Positions 34,032-44,546 of a DNA stretch of 64,000 nt are shown here, piece after piece. A program made the position numbers and the translations under genes. The stretch covers positions 185,001-249,000 of the forward strand of contig CAWZYM010000312.1 of NCBI GenBank assembly GCA_963966185.1, read 5' to 3'. Each line of letters begins with the position of its first letter. Position 1 is the stretch's first letter. The stretch comes from Rhabditoides inermis. Taxonomy: Eukaryota > Nematoda > Chromadorea > Rhabditida > Rhabditidae. The notes under the pieces are model-generated. The model did no database searches, was not told where the DNA came from, and saw only the letters and a list, made by a program, of their open reading frames with translations.

Positions 34032-34996
34032 ATCTCCTTCAGGTCAAGTTCCGCGGCACTGTTCGTTTTTGCTCTCGCGCCTGTCACAAGCTGCTCGATC
34101 AAGGGAGAAAGTGCATTTTAAAACTACTTTTCACTTCGTAATAAAACGCAACCTAGTTACATGACTAGGTCAACATTGTACTTTTCGATGGGAGCTACAT
34201 GAAGTATCACATTACTTCCAGAGACGACCTGGAGTCATGGATTTACACATGCATCGATGTCTTCAATGACACAGCCCTGCCTTGGAAGAAAATGGAACAG
34301 AAGAGCGACATCGCAGAGGCCAAGGAGAAGTTCTTCAAGAGTGAAGGTGGGGAAGAGAGAGAGGGAGAGAGGGGGAGAGGGAGAGAGGGAGAAGAGAGAG
34401 GGCAGAGGGGGGGGAGAGGGGGAAGAGAGGGAGGGAGAGAGGAGAGAGGGGAAGTCGAACTGTTCAGATTCCCCGGTTCTCTACCCCAAGGAGATGCGCA
34501 GGATATGCCAGTACGTGAACAAGCTCAAGTTCAGCGACGAACCAGACTATGCTGTGATCGAAAAGGTCCCTCCCTCTCCCTCCCTCCCTCCCTCCCTCTC
34601 TCTCCTCTCTCTCTCTCCCTATCTCTCTCCCTATCTCTCTATCTATCTAACCTCTTTCTCCAGATTCTCTGTTCAATCCGCAGAGAATGCACCAACAACT
34701 TTGATCTCAGCGCGCCTCTGGACTGGGCAAACAAGATTCGAGAGAAGAAGGACGATGAGGTATACGGTAGATTAATATTACTGTAGATTGCATAGTGTAC
34801 TGTAGTTGCTGTAGTATAATCCTGGTATTCCAGGACTCGTGCAAGACAGACAATCTCAGCGGCTCGGGATCAGGAAAGAGCGAGTTAGTGGGTGTCGACT
34901 ATGACGTCGCTCATGACGTCATTCATCGCATGACGTCACTACTACTGCATTTGTTTCAGCAAGAAACTGCGCCGCACAACGACGACTTTCAAGTAA
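29199..34996 (+). CDS. Protein with two CK1/TTBK-like kinase domains
   Basis: The start at 29199 lies four bases after a CACATTTAG acceptor. About 29 exons follow. Domain 1 (29979 to about 31276) has the glycine loop GSGGFGDVY, catalytic lysine in KFAMKTE, YIHRDIKMDN and ILDFGISR. Domain 2 (32807 to about 34346) has SGTYGDVY, YALKTES, YLHRDVKPGN, LMDFGIARK and the CK1-type FRGTVRFCSRACHK with RDDLESW. Both keep Lys, HRD and DFG, so both may be active Ser/Thr kinases. Each kinase is followed by a related helical segment (PKEFKKLCTYVDKL; PKEMRRICQYVNKL) and a basic tail; the protein ends TTTTFK (TAA 34994-34996). The join relies on an exon ending 31996 at AAG|GCAAGT, a GC donor, and an exon at 32635 (DQRRREQTARW). 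If that intron is not spliced, two separate genes, or a Ser-Leu tail with a stop near 32674, are the alternatives. Substrate unknown. Confidence 0.85.
31997..32634 (+). repeat. CT-rich higher-order repeat in the inter-kinase intron
   Basis: The 638-bp intron is almost pure pyrimidine. It contains a higher-order unit of about 195 bp marked by CTACCGTCTCC at about 32035, 32233, 32424 and 32618, giving three full units that share a series of CCCTCC, CTTCC and CTGTC variants. Arg-Glu and Ser-Leu frames across it are artefacts. Confidence 0.9.
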
Positions 34997-35363
34997 GAAG
35001 TCGTGTCATCTCTTACAACTTACCACTTACCACTTTAACTTATAGCAAACATTGAAGATAACGTTTAATCTATCAAATCTGATACTTTTCTGTAGATGTA
35101 GTGTGTACAGTGATACTTTAAAATAAATAAAGTGTTCAAAACTTATGTCATATTTTACATTCGTCATTTTGTCATTAGGTCTCTTGCGTCTTACGCTTTC
35201 GAACTTGTTCTATACGATCCCACACCAACACCAATCCAATCAACGCGCTATCGAGTGGATTACATTATCTATTTTTCTCGCATGGTTCGCATTCGCAATG
35301 TCTACATTGACTTTCGATTTTGATTCGTTCGGGTGACTTTCATCTTCTTTCACACCGTCTGAA
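34997..35363. other. Intergenic region
   Basis: 3' flank of the kinase gene, with AATAAATAAAG near 35122, then AT-rich sequence up to the receptor gene. No gene seen. Confidence 0.6.
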
Positions 35364-37896
35364 ATGGCTGTGTTCACGTCTCTATCCCACTCTGTTATCA
35401 CCTACGCAACTGCTTTCTTAACATTTATCACTAATTCACTACTTTGTTATTTCATCATTTTCAAGGTGAGACTGATATTATTTCTGTTTGAAAAAAAAAC
35501 ACAAATCAGACGAAACAAGACTTGGGAAACTACAAATATTTGTTGATTATTTTCACGTTGTTCGATATTTTCTACGCAGCTGTACATACTTATATCATGC
35601 CGGTAATTTACTACGTCTAATACTATTGTTTCATGTTTAATACATGTCTTTAAGCTGTTTCATCCCGTTGGTGCAGCCTATGCAGTTTTCGCTGCGGGAC
35701 CGTATTCACAAAACAAAAACAGTGATCTACTTGTGTCGCTATACTGTTGCGTATACTCGCAAATCGTTTCCCTTCTTGGCTGTCATTTTCTCTACCGCTA
35801 TATCAGCATCTGCAAGTAAGCATCAGATTACATCATTAAATGTCAAGTTCTCCATTTAGGCCACATTTAATGTACATTTTCCATAACACCAAGTACATAG
35901 CATTATTTGGATTTATATTCTTTTCTTCGAACTTTTTTTGGTTAATGTTAATTTACTTCGGAATGCAAGCGTCACCGGAATTGAAGTAATGTTCTACTTT
36001 GTTCAAACATTTCAGTGTTATAATGTAAGTTTCAGATTTCACACCCACGATTCAATGATGTATTACTATGGAGTAAATACTTATGAAATCAGTTTCGTCG
36101 GATCAATATATTGGGTGAATGATGATTCAATAACGTTATCATGTGTGTTTCAGTATAAAGAAGACGGAACGCTTAAAATGAATTGGGATCATATCACTTT
36201 CTATTCGCTTACTACCGGAATGATGGTGTATTCGATTAGTAAGTCATTTAATCCGTCTAGGAATAAACCCACTATTACAGTTGTGATAATAATCTGCAGC
36301 AAGAAAACGTTCGCGAAAATTAATGTGGCAGCTTTATCGGAGAAAACGAAGTTCCTACAAAGACAGCTCTGTCGGTCGCTGGCGTTGCAGGTTTACTTTT
36401 GTATTAATGCACATCGAAACAGTTCAATTTAGAAATATATTTTAGGCAGTCATTCCTCTTGTCTTCCTGTACCTCCCTTGTCTCACGATAATGACGTGTC
36501 CGATATTCGGTTTGCCACTCGGACAGTTTCCCATCTACGGAGCACACGCTTTCGGAATTTATCCAGGTATGTACAATTAGGAGCGCCGATCGTTTGGGTT
36601 CCCTTTTGAACAACTATAAACCAAAACTTTCAAACATTATGCACTACGTCTACGAAACACCGAAATGTTATTATTGTTTTACTGTTTGGTTTTGAGTCTG
36701 TTTATGCAAATTAAACAAGTTTAAGCTCTCGGAGCCCCTTATGTAGTCATTTGAGCTCCAGAGACTCTCTATTGAGCACCTTATCAGGTATCACTGACAG
36801 CCCCATAGACAGACCACTATAGTAAATCAGACATGCTGAATCCAATGCAGACGTCAGATTGCTTCTATAATCAGGTGGAGCATCACGGAGCTCCTAAAGG
36901 AACTCCGTTGAGCACCTGTCTGGGATGTGCAATAAAAAAGAGAGAAAAAAGCGGGAAGTGCGGGAGGGCGGCAGCCCCCCGATGCAAAATTTTTTTAAAA
37001 GAAATTTTGTCATGTACATACTGTTTCTGTCCAAAATGTAATGTACTGTACATATCTACTATATATATGCATTGTTAATAAAATACTTTAACATTTGAAA
37101 AAAAAATTCTTCGAAATTTAACAAAAGGACATTCATTATCTTTTGGAAAGTACAAGCGTAAAGTACCTCTGTTTGGGTTTATCTCAATTCAACAAAAGCA
37201 CATGCATGAAACTTTTATTTCTACACTAAACTATAAACACAAACCTGCTCTCTCGAAACGATCAAAAATACATTGACAATCAAATGCCAAAATGAATATA
37301 CCATTGCACACACACATTCTATCACTCACATTCTATCAACCCGTTGATCAAATGAATCATCTATCAAAAAGCTCTTGTATTTGTATACATTCAAAAATAA
37401 TGAAAACATCATTGTAAACTAAACGATTGTTCTATAGCTGTTTATTGCTTCTCACAATGCTTTCATAAGAAATAATAAAGTATATTATATAGCCTCTATT
37501 GATAAACTATCGATAAAGTATACGTTTCTACATATCGTTTGAGAGAGCAGGTTTGTGTTCATAGTTTAGTGTAGAAATAATAGTTTTATGCATGTGCTTT
37601 TGTTGAATTGAGATAAACCCAAACAGAGGTACTTTACGCTTGTACTTTTCAGAAGATAATCAATACTTGTTATGTTATTTTTATAGATCTGATTATTTCA
37701 ATTTCAGTTCTCGATCCTCTGGTAGCTATATTTTTCATAGGCGACTATCGCCGCGCGTTTTTCGAGTGAGAAAACTGTGATTCGAGTTGCGTAATAAATG
37801 ATAACTTCCAGGCTGTTTGAGTGCAGGAAGCGCGTTGGCTCAGCCTCGCTGAGAAAGGCTTCGATTCGTCACACAGCGCACAACGATAACAAATGA
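35364..37896 (+). CDS. Str-type nematode seven-transmembrane chemoreceptor
   Basis: A G-protein-coupled receptor of the nematode Str class, which act in sensory-neuron cilia. Ten exons: 35364-35465, 35510-35602, 35655-35815, 35860-35985, 36036-36114, 36154-36238, 36281-36390, 36446-36566, 37708-37765 and 37812-37896 (TGA 37894-37896). Hydrophobic segments include FLTFITNSLLCYFIIF, YLLIIFTLFDIFYAAVHTY, SLYCCVYSQIVSLLGCHFLY with the RYISIC motif, and LFGFIFFSSNFFWLMLIYF. The K-FLQRQLCRSLALQ motif before TM6, VIPLVFLYLPC, and the end motif LDPLVAIFFIGDYRRAFF are typical of the family. The tail is short and basic. The 1.1-kb intron 36567-37707 holds a hairpin MITE. An AATAAA lies near 37918. The frame is intact, so the gene is probably functional; the ligand cannot be predicted. 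Confidence 0.9.
37138..37660. mobile_element. Hairpin MITE-like element, receptor-intron copy
   Basis: Left arm about 37138-37262 and right arm about 37535-37660 are reverse complements, containing GTACAAGCGTAAAGTACCTC, CTCAATTCAACAAAAGCAC and ACACAAACCTGCTCTC. The centre is AT-rich and non-coding. The arms share TTCAACAAAAGC followed by CATGCAT with the PAICS-intron element at 13930-14268. Confidence 0.85.
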
Positions 37897-38691
37897 TTAT
37901 GTTTGTATGATTCGATAATAAAATGTTGATGTTCTTTTTTTCTTCTATGATCGCGCACAATAAAAGAGTAATGATTCACACGGATTGCGAATGTGTGTGT
38001 TTTTTTTTTAAATTAACATTTTTAAAGATTCGGGTTCCTGTGACGGAAGCAGCGTGAGTGCGTGAGTTCCCGCCAAATCAGCTCAAATCGCCACGCACCT
38101 TTTTCTGGTCGTTGGAAATGATGTATACCACATAAATTATTTGATCCATCATTTGCAACTGTTTGAGCTCGAATTGTGGTCCTCGAGAAAAGAAGACATG
38201 ATGGACGTCATGGAAGAACTCAGGCGACGTGCGACTGTTGGAAGGCGGTGGAAGCGGACGACTTCTCTCAGACGCATGCGACATTCGCCCCCCCCCCCAC
38301 GCACAACGCGTCTTCTAACACTACTTGTGTATGGCATACCACAAAGTAGCGTGTCGAAATGTGGGGGTTGATAATGCCATTCGCTTTGTAAGAAATACCT
38401 ACTACCTGTTATCCAAATTCTTCTGTCTCATATCTGCACGCTTCATGATCACTAGCACTAGCAGAGAGATCGTTTGATAGAATCAGCCACCACTTTTGAC
38501 TTTCGAAAAATTTTATTCTCTCTAATTGTTGATAGAGTGTTGAAGTATGTAAACAATCTGGAAACAGCAACCTACCTTCATTACTTCTTTCAATTTTGAT
38601 CACAGCATTTTGGAAAAAAAATGATAAATTATTTTATTATTACGTATGTACATGTGTATCGCTAATTGGGCGTGGTCTGTGTGGGCGTGAC
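37897..38691. other. Intergenic region between convergent genes
   Basis: Lies between the receptor stop and the stop of the minus-strand secreted-protein gene. It contains a T run near 38000 and a C run near 38289. No exon chain was seen. Confidence 0.5.
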
Positions 38692-41600
38692 CTATTGCTG
38701 CCTCTTCTGCACCGACTCGAATATGGCTCCGGCGGCGTCGAGCCACATTTGGACAGGAATGTCGACGCTCTTATCGTGGACGGCGAGCTGTAAACAAGTA
38801 ACAAACAGGTGAACAAACCAAGAGCCGACCTGTGTTCCGAGCACGTCTCTTCCACGCATATCGACCAGTCGGATGTTGCCATCCTTCCATTGAACGCCTG
38901 AAATGGTCAGGACATCTTCTGACACAGCACTATTCCATATGAAGCATCTCCTCAGCCCGCCTGCCCCATTCATAGCTATATTTTTTTCTCTTTACAAGTG
39001 TTATCAGTTTTTCAAACACTCGGATACACATCGAAATTGAAAGGGTTTCGAAAATTCAGACAACTTCCCCGCTCACCCTGCTTCTTCCATCCCTGTGAGA
39101 GTCCGCCCAGCAGTCCCCCGGCCCCCTCCTCGTCCTTCTCCTTCACGATGAAACGGTCGAAGTCGACGCCGCCCGTCTCCAGCTGCCTGCAATGGGGAGC
39201 TGTTCATGTGATAGTCTTTCATCATTCGCACGAGTAAGTGAGAGAAGGTGGAGAGGGGCAGAGAGAGGAGGGGGGAGTAAGATAGTCGGGACCACCCACG
39301 TTGCTTGCTGCTGCGGTGTGAGTAGCTGTGCCAGGGGAGACGTGAGCTGTTCGATCGGATTCTGGTACGCTGGTTGCTCTTGCTGCAAATGTTCATGACA
39401 ATCTATTCGTTTATATCTTGATGGCAAAATATAATCACAGACACGAAAAGAAACATTCACAACAAATTTTCTCTGGTCTATATAGATGGGTTTCCATTTG
39501 TGCAATGTTGTCTTATCATGAAGTTGATGGAAAATATTATATAATTTATTACTATGAAAAAAGTCACCACTGCATTGTTCCTTCCGGCATCGTTCTGGCT
39601 CCCGAACATGGCCATCTGTCGGGTGAGACCGTTCAGCAAACCCGCATTCACGGGCTCTGACTCTGAGCAACGTTCTTTTATACTATGTAATGGATTCTTT
39701 TCGATGATATTATGAGTCATGCCTTGTTGGTATTATTGCCTAGTAAGTCCAGTATATTAATTAATAATGAAACGTATACCGTAACTGTTCATAAACAAAT
39801 GTATAAAATAGTGATCAGACCTCGCTTTTAAAAGCTGACCTCTGAAAATTTGAAATCAATGCATAACTGACGCGAGGTGGAGGAAAGTGATGAAGAAAGT
39901 ATATCTATACCATATCTTTCTTCATGAAGTCAAAGTGTCAAAGTCAAATACTTTCCACCTCGCACATATGTACTCATTGGTTACAATAGAATCGCCACCT
40001 ACTGATGCAGATACAGTTAAGTTATAGTGGGCCCCCCGTTTTCGCGGTCCGCTAATTACGAGAAATGACGCAGACACAAACCAGACAATCGGTCGATTAT
40101 GGAAATGATCTCTATTCCAAGGGGCGATTGCCGGTTTTGTCGAATATCTTGACCATGAATGAAAAATCTTCAAATTTTGCTACGTAGGTTTGTTTGTATG
40201 CCTATCAAGTATGCACTCAAGAATTTTTGTGCAATTTTATTCAATACGAACCGAGTTATTTCGAAATTTGTGTACAAAATGGGGGATAACTGCGAGTTGG
40301 TAGCTCAACTTTGAAACAGAATCAGAGTACTCTAATGGAAGGAAGAATCCATGATTATACATGTTGAGTTTTTTCACTAGAAAACGGTTTAATATGGATT
40401 TTAAATTTACCCAATTTCATATCTTGCTAATTATTATGAATACCAGACTAATTTTTTTGGTCGTATGCCAAATCGTAACACAGACCGTGGCGACGTTACG
40501 AATCTGCTGTCAAAGAGAGGGGGTATGCCAGTGGCGGCATCGCGAGTCGACTCGACTCGCACTCTCCACTACCCCCTTTCTTGGCCAGATGTACCGGCTG
40601 AACTCAATCTGGCACCAAAAAGGTGGATTTCAAAAATTCCAATTGATCATATCTTCGTCCAATCAAAAGATAACCCCATACAATCACATATGTACAGTCT
40701 TCTAGTCATGAGATCTACAACATGAGATCATTTCTGACAAGTGATCTTGAAAATGACATGTTTTTTTTACTATTTTCGAACCACTGTTTAATGATTTTGT
40801 ATACTTTTGAATGTATGTTATGTAGAATTGTAAAGTGGTTCTCTTCGCTTCGGTAATTCATGTACAACAATACAATCGTGAACATAATTCTCACGAAGTT
40901 ACGTGTATTAGCAATGTGGCTACCGTAGTATGTCACTGTCCTTTGTTACCGAATGTCAACTTCTACTGCACCTCCTCACCTCCATATCCCTTCCCACAAT
41001 CTCCTATCTTCTGCTCTGAAGAAGAGATACATTATTATCTACCCTTCCGTGAAGAACCCCGGCCAATGTATTCAGTTCCGGTACTATCGAGGAAACCAGA
41101 ATGGAGCGCGCTATCGATGTAATGATTGCTCCAAGGTAAGCAATAGGTGTCGGGTCTTGTATAGTTGACACTTTCAGATCTGGGATAAGGCGCAGAAGAA
41201 GAAGCAGAAGCCGTTGCCCAAGTGCGCGTCCGTCCTCGTCGCCGAGTCCAAGGTCGGAGATCGAGAGACCCCCACTCACTTCCTGGAGGATCCCGACACT
41301 GCCTGGATGGCCCAGGTCCACTTCTGCGGATATCCCCACAACAACTCCACTGCCTTCGTCCTCACCTCCCGCATTCTCTACGATGCCGCCAACCACTGTG
41401 CCAGTCAGAAGGTCGACCCGTCTCTCGCCGGCAACGCCGCCCTCGAGTACATCTGGGATCTACCCAACCGCACCCGCGTTGAGAAGGACGCCATGCAGCA
41501 GTACATCGTCGAGAACCAGCATCTGCTGGTGCGCAACGTTCGAAGGAGGAGGAGAGGGAACAAGTCGTCCAGCGTCCTGTCTATCGACCCCAAGCTCCGC

Positions 41601-42944
41601 CTTTTCCCGGGAACAGATCCCGTGGACATCGTCCGAATCGAGACACCAGACGTTCTCCTCATCGCCTTCACTTGTCAGGGAGATCACTTGTCAGAAATGG
41701 TCCCATGTTGTAGATCACATGATTAGAAGACTGTACATATGTAATTGTATGGGGTTATCTTTTGATTGGACGAAGATATGATCAATTGGAATTTTTTAAA
41801 TCCACCTTTTTGGTGACAGATTGAGTTCAGCCGGTAGGGGAGAGTGAGTTTACGACAGGGGGTATAGTCACTCACTCTCCCCCACCACCCTATACCCCCG
41901 ACACTCTGCACTCTAACAGGCCCCGCCCCCTGTGTCAGACATGTAGAGGGTTACGATTTGGTAGGTATTCAATTTTTTTTCAAATTTTCGTACGTAGAGG
42001 TCCAGTAAACGGGTTCAAGAAGCTACCATCCAAAAATTGTAGAAAAATATTCATCTGCTGAGGAGTTATTTCCGTTTATCGATCAGATATCGATCACGAC
42101 TTCAATGCGAATAAATCTAAACTACGAAGACGTAACGTACTCGTTTTTGCCTGAGGCTATTGGTACTCAAATTGGGAACAATCTATCGCAATTCAATCAC
42201 ATTTAGATCACTTTTCAAAATATGACGTAGTTACGGTATTTGCTGCGCTGGTGGCACAGTTCATTTCCCTACATTACGTATGCAATTTCATCTCGTTCAC
42301 ACCGCTAACCGGTCTAGAAAGTGAAAAATGAACTAGCGAAACGCGTCTGGTATCTCAATTTATCAGTCGGGACTGTCATCTCGTATTCCATTTTTCGTTT
42401 CGGCGGACCGCGAAAACGGGGGACCCATTATAGTCACTGAGTCAAACATTTCCCACGCAATTTCGCTTCAGTACGATGAAATACGTTGTGAGTTTCATGT
42501 GTATGGAGGATAATTTGGTCATTGAGCCGACCATAGCTGTGCTGGCTGTCGCCCCGCAGCCCTCGCTGGATCTCCGGCACCGGGATGTAGTCGGCGGCAG
42601 ATCTGAGAGAGAGGGAATATGTGGAGTTGGAGGAGAGGCTCTCTACTTTGTGATCCTTGTTGTAGATGAAGAAATATAAATATGCTAAAGATAGATTAAT
42701 ACGAACCTCCTAATCTCCTTTTTCGGATCGACTGTCGAGATCATGTTGCGAGCGAGCTACAACGAGTTATTTTATGAGAGTGAGAGAGTGGGGGAGAGAG
42801 AGGGGGGGGGAGAGAAAGTGATGCGCTCACCCTGGCCCAGCTATCCGGGAAGAGCCTGTCCTCCAGAGGAGCTGGAGCAGGAGTGGTTTGCTCCAGCAGA
42901 GAACCCGCCATTGACATCCACTCGGATGGTCCGCCTAGGGAAGG

Positions 42945-42985
<41 letters not shown>

Positions 42986-43877
42986 ACCGAACATGCTCAG
43001 TCCCTGTTGTATTGGCTGCTTGTACTGTCCATATATCTGTTCTGGCTCACTCTCGTCTCGGGCGATCGAGCGACCATCGGATAGGGGAGCCACTGCGTCT
43101 GCAAAATGAAACGTTTCATAACCTGTGCACTATATGTGTAACAACTTATTGTGATGTTAATGTTATATGCAGATTCAGGATACATCTTTGTCTCTCTGAC
43201 AATGACTCTGACTCTAACAACACGTGTAAATCTGTATTGTGATTGTTGTGATGTACTAGTTTTGCACATGATTTGACATACGTTTCGAGTTAAACTTTTA
43301 GTGGGCATGTGATGCTGGTAACAATTATTTCATCTTCTCGAATTCATATATCCTAAAACAGTAATCGCACTCACTCAAATCGACCCAAATAAATCTCGTT
43401 TTCTACAAACACTGCAGCCGTGAAACGGGGCCCGAGTTCGTGATCCGAAGTGAAATCGCATAGCGACATTGGAAATGATCCACGCTCATAGATACAAAGA
43501 CTCTTCTTCTCACTCACTCATTCAGTCAGACAATGGAAATGGGCAACTTTGAAGACACATTGTCAAAAAAAGGAAGGAAAAGAATAAAAAGACTACTCAC
43601 CCATGGCTCCCTCTCCCCCTCCCTCTCCCTGCTTCGGGAGGTTGAACAGCGTCTGTTTGGGCAGCGCCTGACTCAAGCCGCTCAGGCCGTTCGACTGCAA
43701 CTCCCTCCCGGTGAACAGGGGAACCAGGTCCTGAAGGCGAGTCTCATTTGAGAGAGGGGGGAGGTAGGAGAGATAAAGAGGGAGAGATTGGGGGGGGGGG
43801 GGTGAGGGAGAGGGAGAGGGAGAGGGAGAGGGAGAGGGAGAGGGAGAGAGAGAGAGAGGGAGAGAGGGAGAGAGAGG

Positions 43878-43911
<34 letters not shown>

Positions 43912-44229
43912 CTCACCTGTATGGTCTGCAACGCCTTTCCTCCGGCCAACAGCTTCCCTATCTGGTATGCCACTCCCTCTGCTTCAGACATCTCCTCATT
44001 CTGACACAACACTGCAGTGGAATATTATGAATAAACATTTCTCAAATATAGTATAATAATAATAATAATAATATTACGCGGACTATCCATAAATTTACAA
44101 ACATTCTCAATGCCTATCGTAACCTATCGCTAAAAATACTTCAAATCACTTTCAGAAACATGAAAGAAACAAGTCTCGCTTACCGCTAGCAACCAAGCCT
44201 ACTCCGATGAGGGTGTGAAATGGCCGCAT
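38692..44229 (-). CDS. Secreted protein of unknown function, interrupted by a transposon in an intron
   Basis: Minus strand, ATG 44227-44229. Exon 1 (44229-44184) encodes a signal peptide, MRPFHTLIGVGLVASVLC across the junction. Later exons encode EAEGVAYQIGKLLAGGKAL; DLVPLFTGRELQSNGLSGL; SDGRSIARDESEPEQIYG; GGPSEWMSMAGSLLEQTTP; ARNMISTVDPKKEIRR; and SAADYIPVPEIQRGLRG. After a 2.8-kb intron come SEPVNAGLLNGLTRQMAMFG; QEQPAYQNPIEQLTSPLAQL; QLETGGVDFDRFIVKEKDEE; and AMNGAGGLRRCFIWNSAV, ending with LAVHDKSVDIPVQMWLDAAG and TAG (38692-38694). The two halves join in phase (Tyr codon, then G|AG). The alternative is two genes: the exon before the long intron also reads through to a TGA exactly at the transposon edge (42434-42436). 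Rich in Gln, Gly and Leu; family unrecognised. It lies 318 bp downstream of NDUFB3 on the same strand. Confidence 0.62.
40456..41988. mobile_element. Inner element nested in the transposon, carrying a spliced gene
   Basis: Inserted relative to the small copy between GAATACCAGACT and TTTCGTACGTAG. Its ends share CCAAATCGTAAC in inverted orientation (about 40468 and 41950). Further in, about 155-bp inverted arms (40590-40742 and 41678-41840) contain CCGGCTGAACTCAATCTG, AATTGATCATATCTTCGTCC and GATCACTTGTCAGAAATG or their complements. Between the arms is a two-exon gene. The layout suggests an element that has captured coding sequence. Confidence 0.75.
40953..41726 (+). CDS. Two-exon gene inside the nested element, weak FLYWCH-like N-terminus
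   Basis: Exon 1, 40953-41135, starts MSTSTAPPHLHIP and ends with FRYYRGNQNGARYRCNDCSK, a pattern reminiscent of FLYWCH zinc fingers (aromatic-basic strand followed by C-x2-C). Exon 2, 41178-41726, has WDKAQKKKQKPLPKCASVL, AWMAQVHFCGYPHNNSTAF, ILYDAANHCAS, a basic patch VRRRRRG and a tail that runs into the inner inverted repeat before TAG (41724-41726). The intron is 42 bp with GTAAGC and TTTCAG. The presence of an intron and codon-like base composition argue for a captured host-type gene. It is not a recognisable transposase. It lies antisense within an intron of the secreted-protein gene. Confidence 0.6.
43752..43910. repeat. (GAGAGG)n / (GA)n intronic repeat
   Basis: Purine tract with a run of about seven GGGAGA units at 43803-43848 and GA repeats after it, in an intron of the secreted-protein gene. 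Confidence 0.9.
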
Positions 44230-44546
44230 TGTTTCACGTATCACTTTCCTTTCACGGTCACCTATCCCTCTCACTCCCGTGTGAGTGGGCGGAGCTTGGT
44301 GAGCGCAAGGACCGGTCTACCTGGCTGCTGACCCCAGGTGCACACCCAATCCGGATCGGCTATGCTGTCATCACGTCTAGTTGTTCAACCGCTTCCCCAC
44401 TCTCGTCCATATTAGCCAGTCCATAGGCAAAAGGGCAAATATTCAATGACCAGACAAAATATTTCATTTATCTCGTACTCGTCTCGATCTAGTACTATAC
44501 AAATTAGGTGGATGACAACCACATAGTGTCTGGTGGTGCGTGGTGT

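Larger units (their letters stand above)
40023..42432. mobile_element. Pogo/Tigger-like DNA transposon with nested insertion
   Basis: Terminal inverted repeats match those of the smaller element at 57518-58400: left end TATAGTGGGCCCCCCGTTTT, right end CGGGGGACCCATTATA, flanked by TA. The left arm (40023 to about 40455) matches the right half of the small element and the right arm (about 41988-42432) matches its left half, both in reverse orientation. A 1.5-kb insertion separates them. The TIR style and TA target are as in pogo/Tigger elements of the Tc1/mariner group. No transposase is visible, so it is non-autonomous. Confidence 0.85.

Noticed and set aside
35938..36432. A single 164-residue frame across receptor exons
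   Set aside because: It includes two introns; splicing at 36114/36154 and 36238/36281 restores the Str-family pattern.
36760..37080. Possible small RNA or exon with a GAGCACCT repeat in the receptor intron
   Set aside because: No splice continuity with the receptor and no recognisable RNA fold; left as intron sequence.
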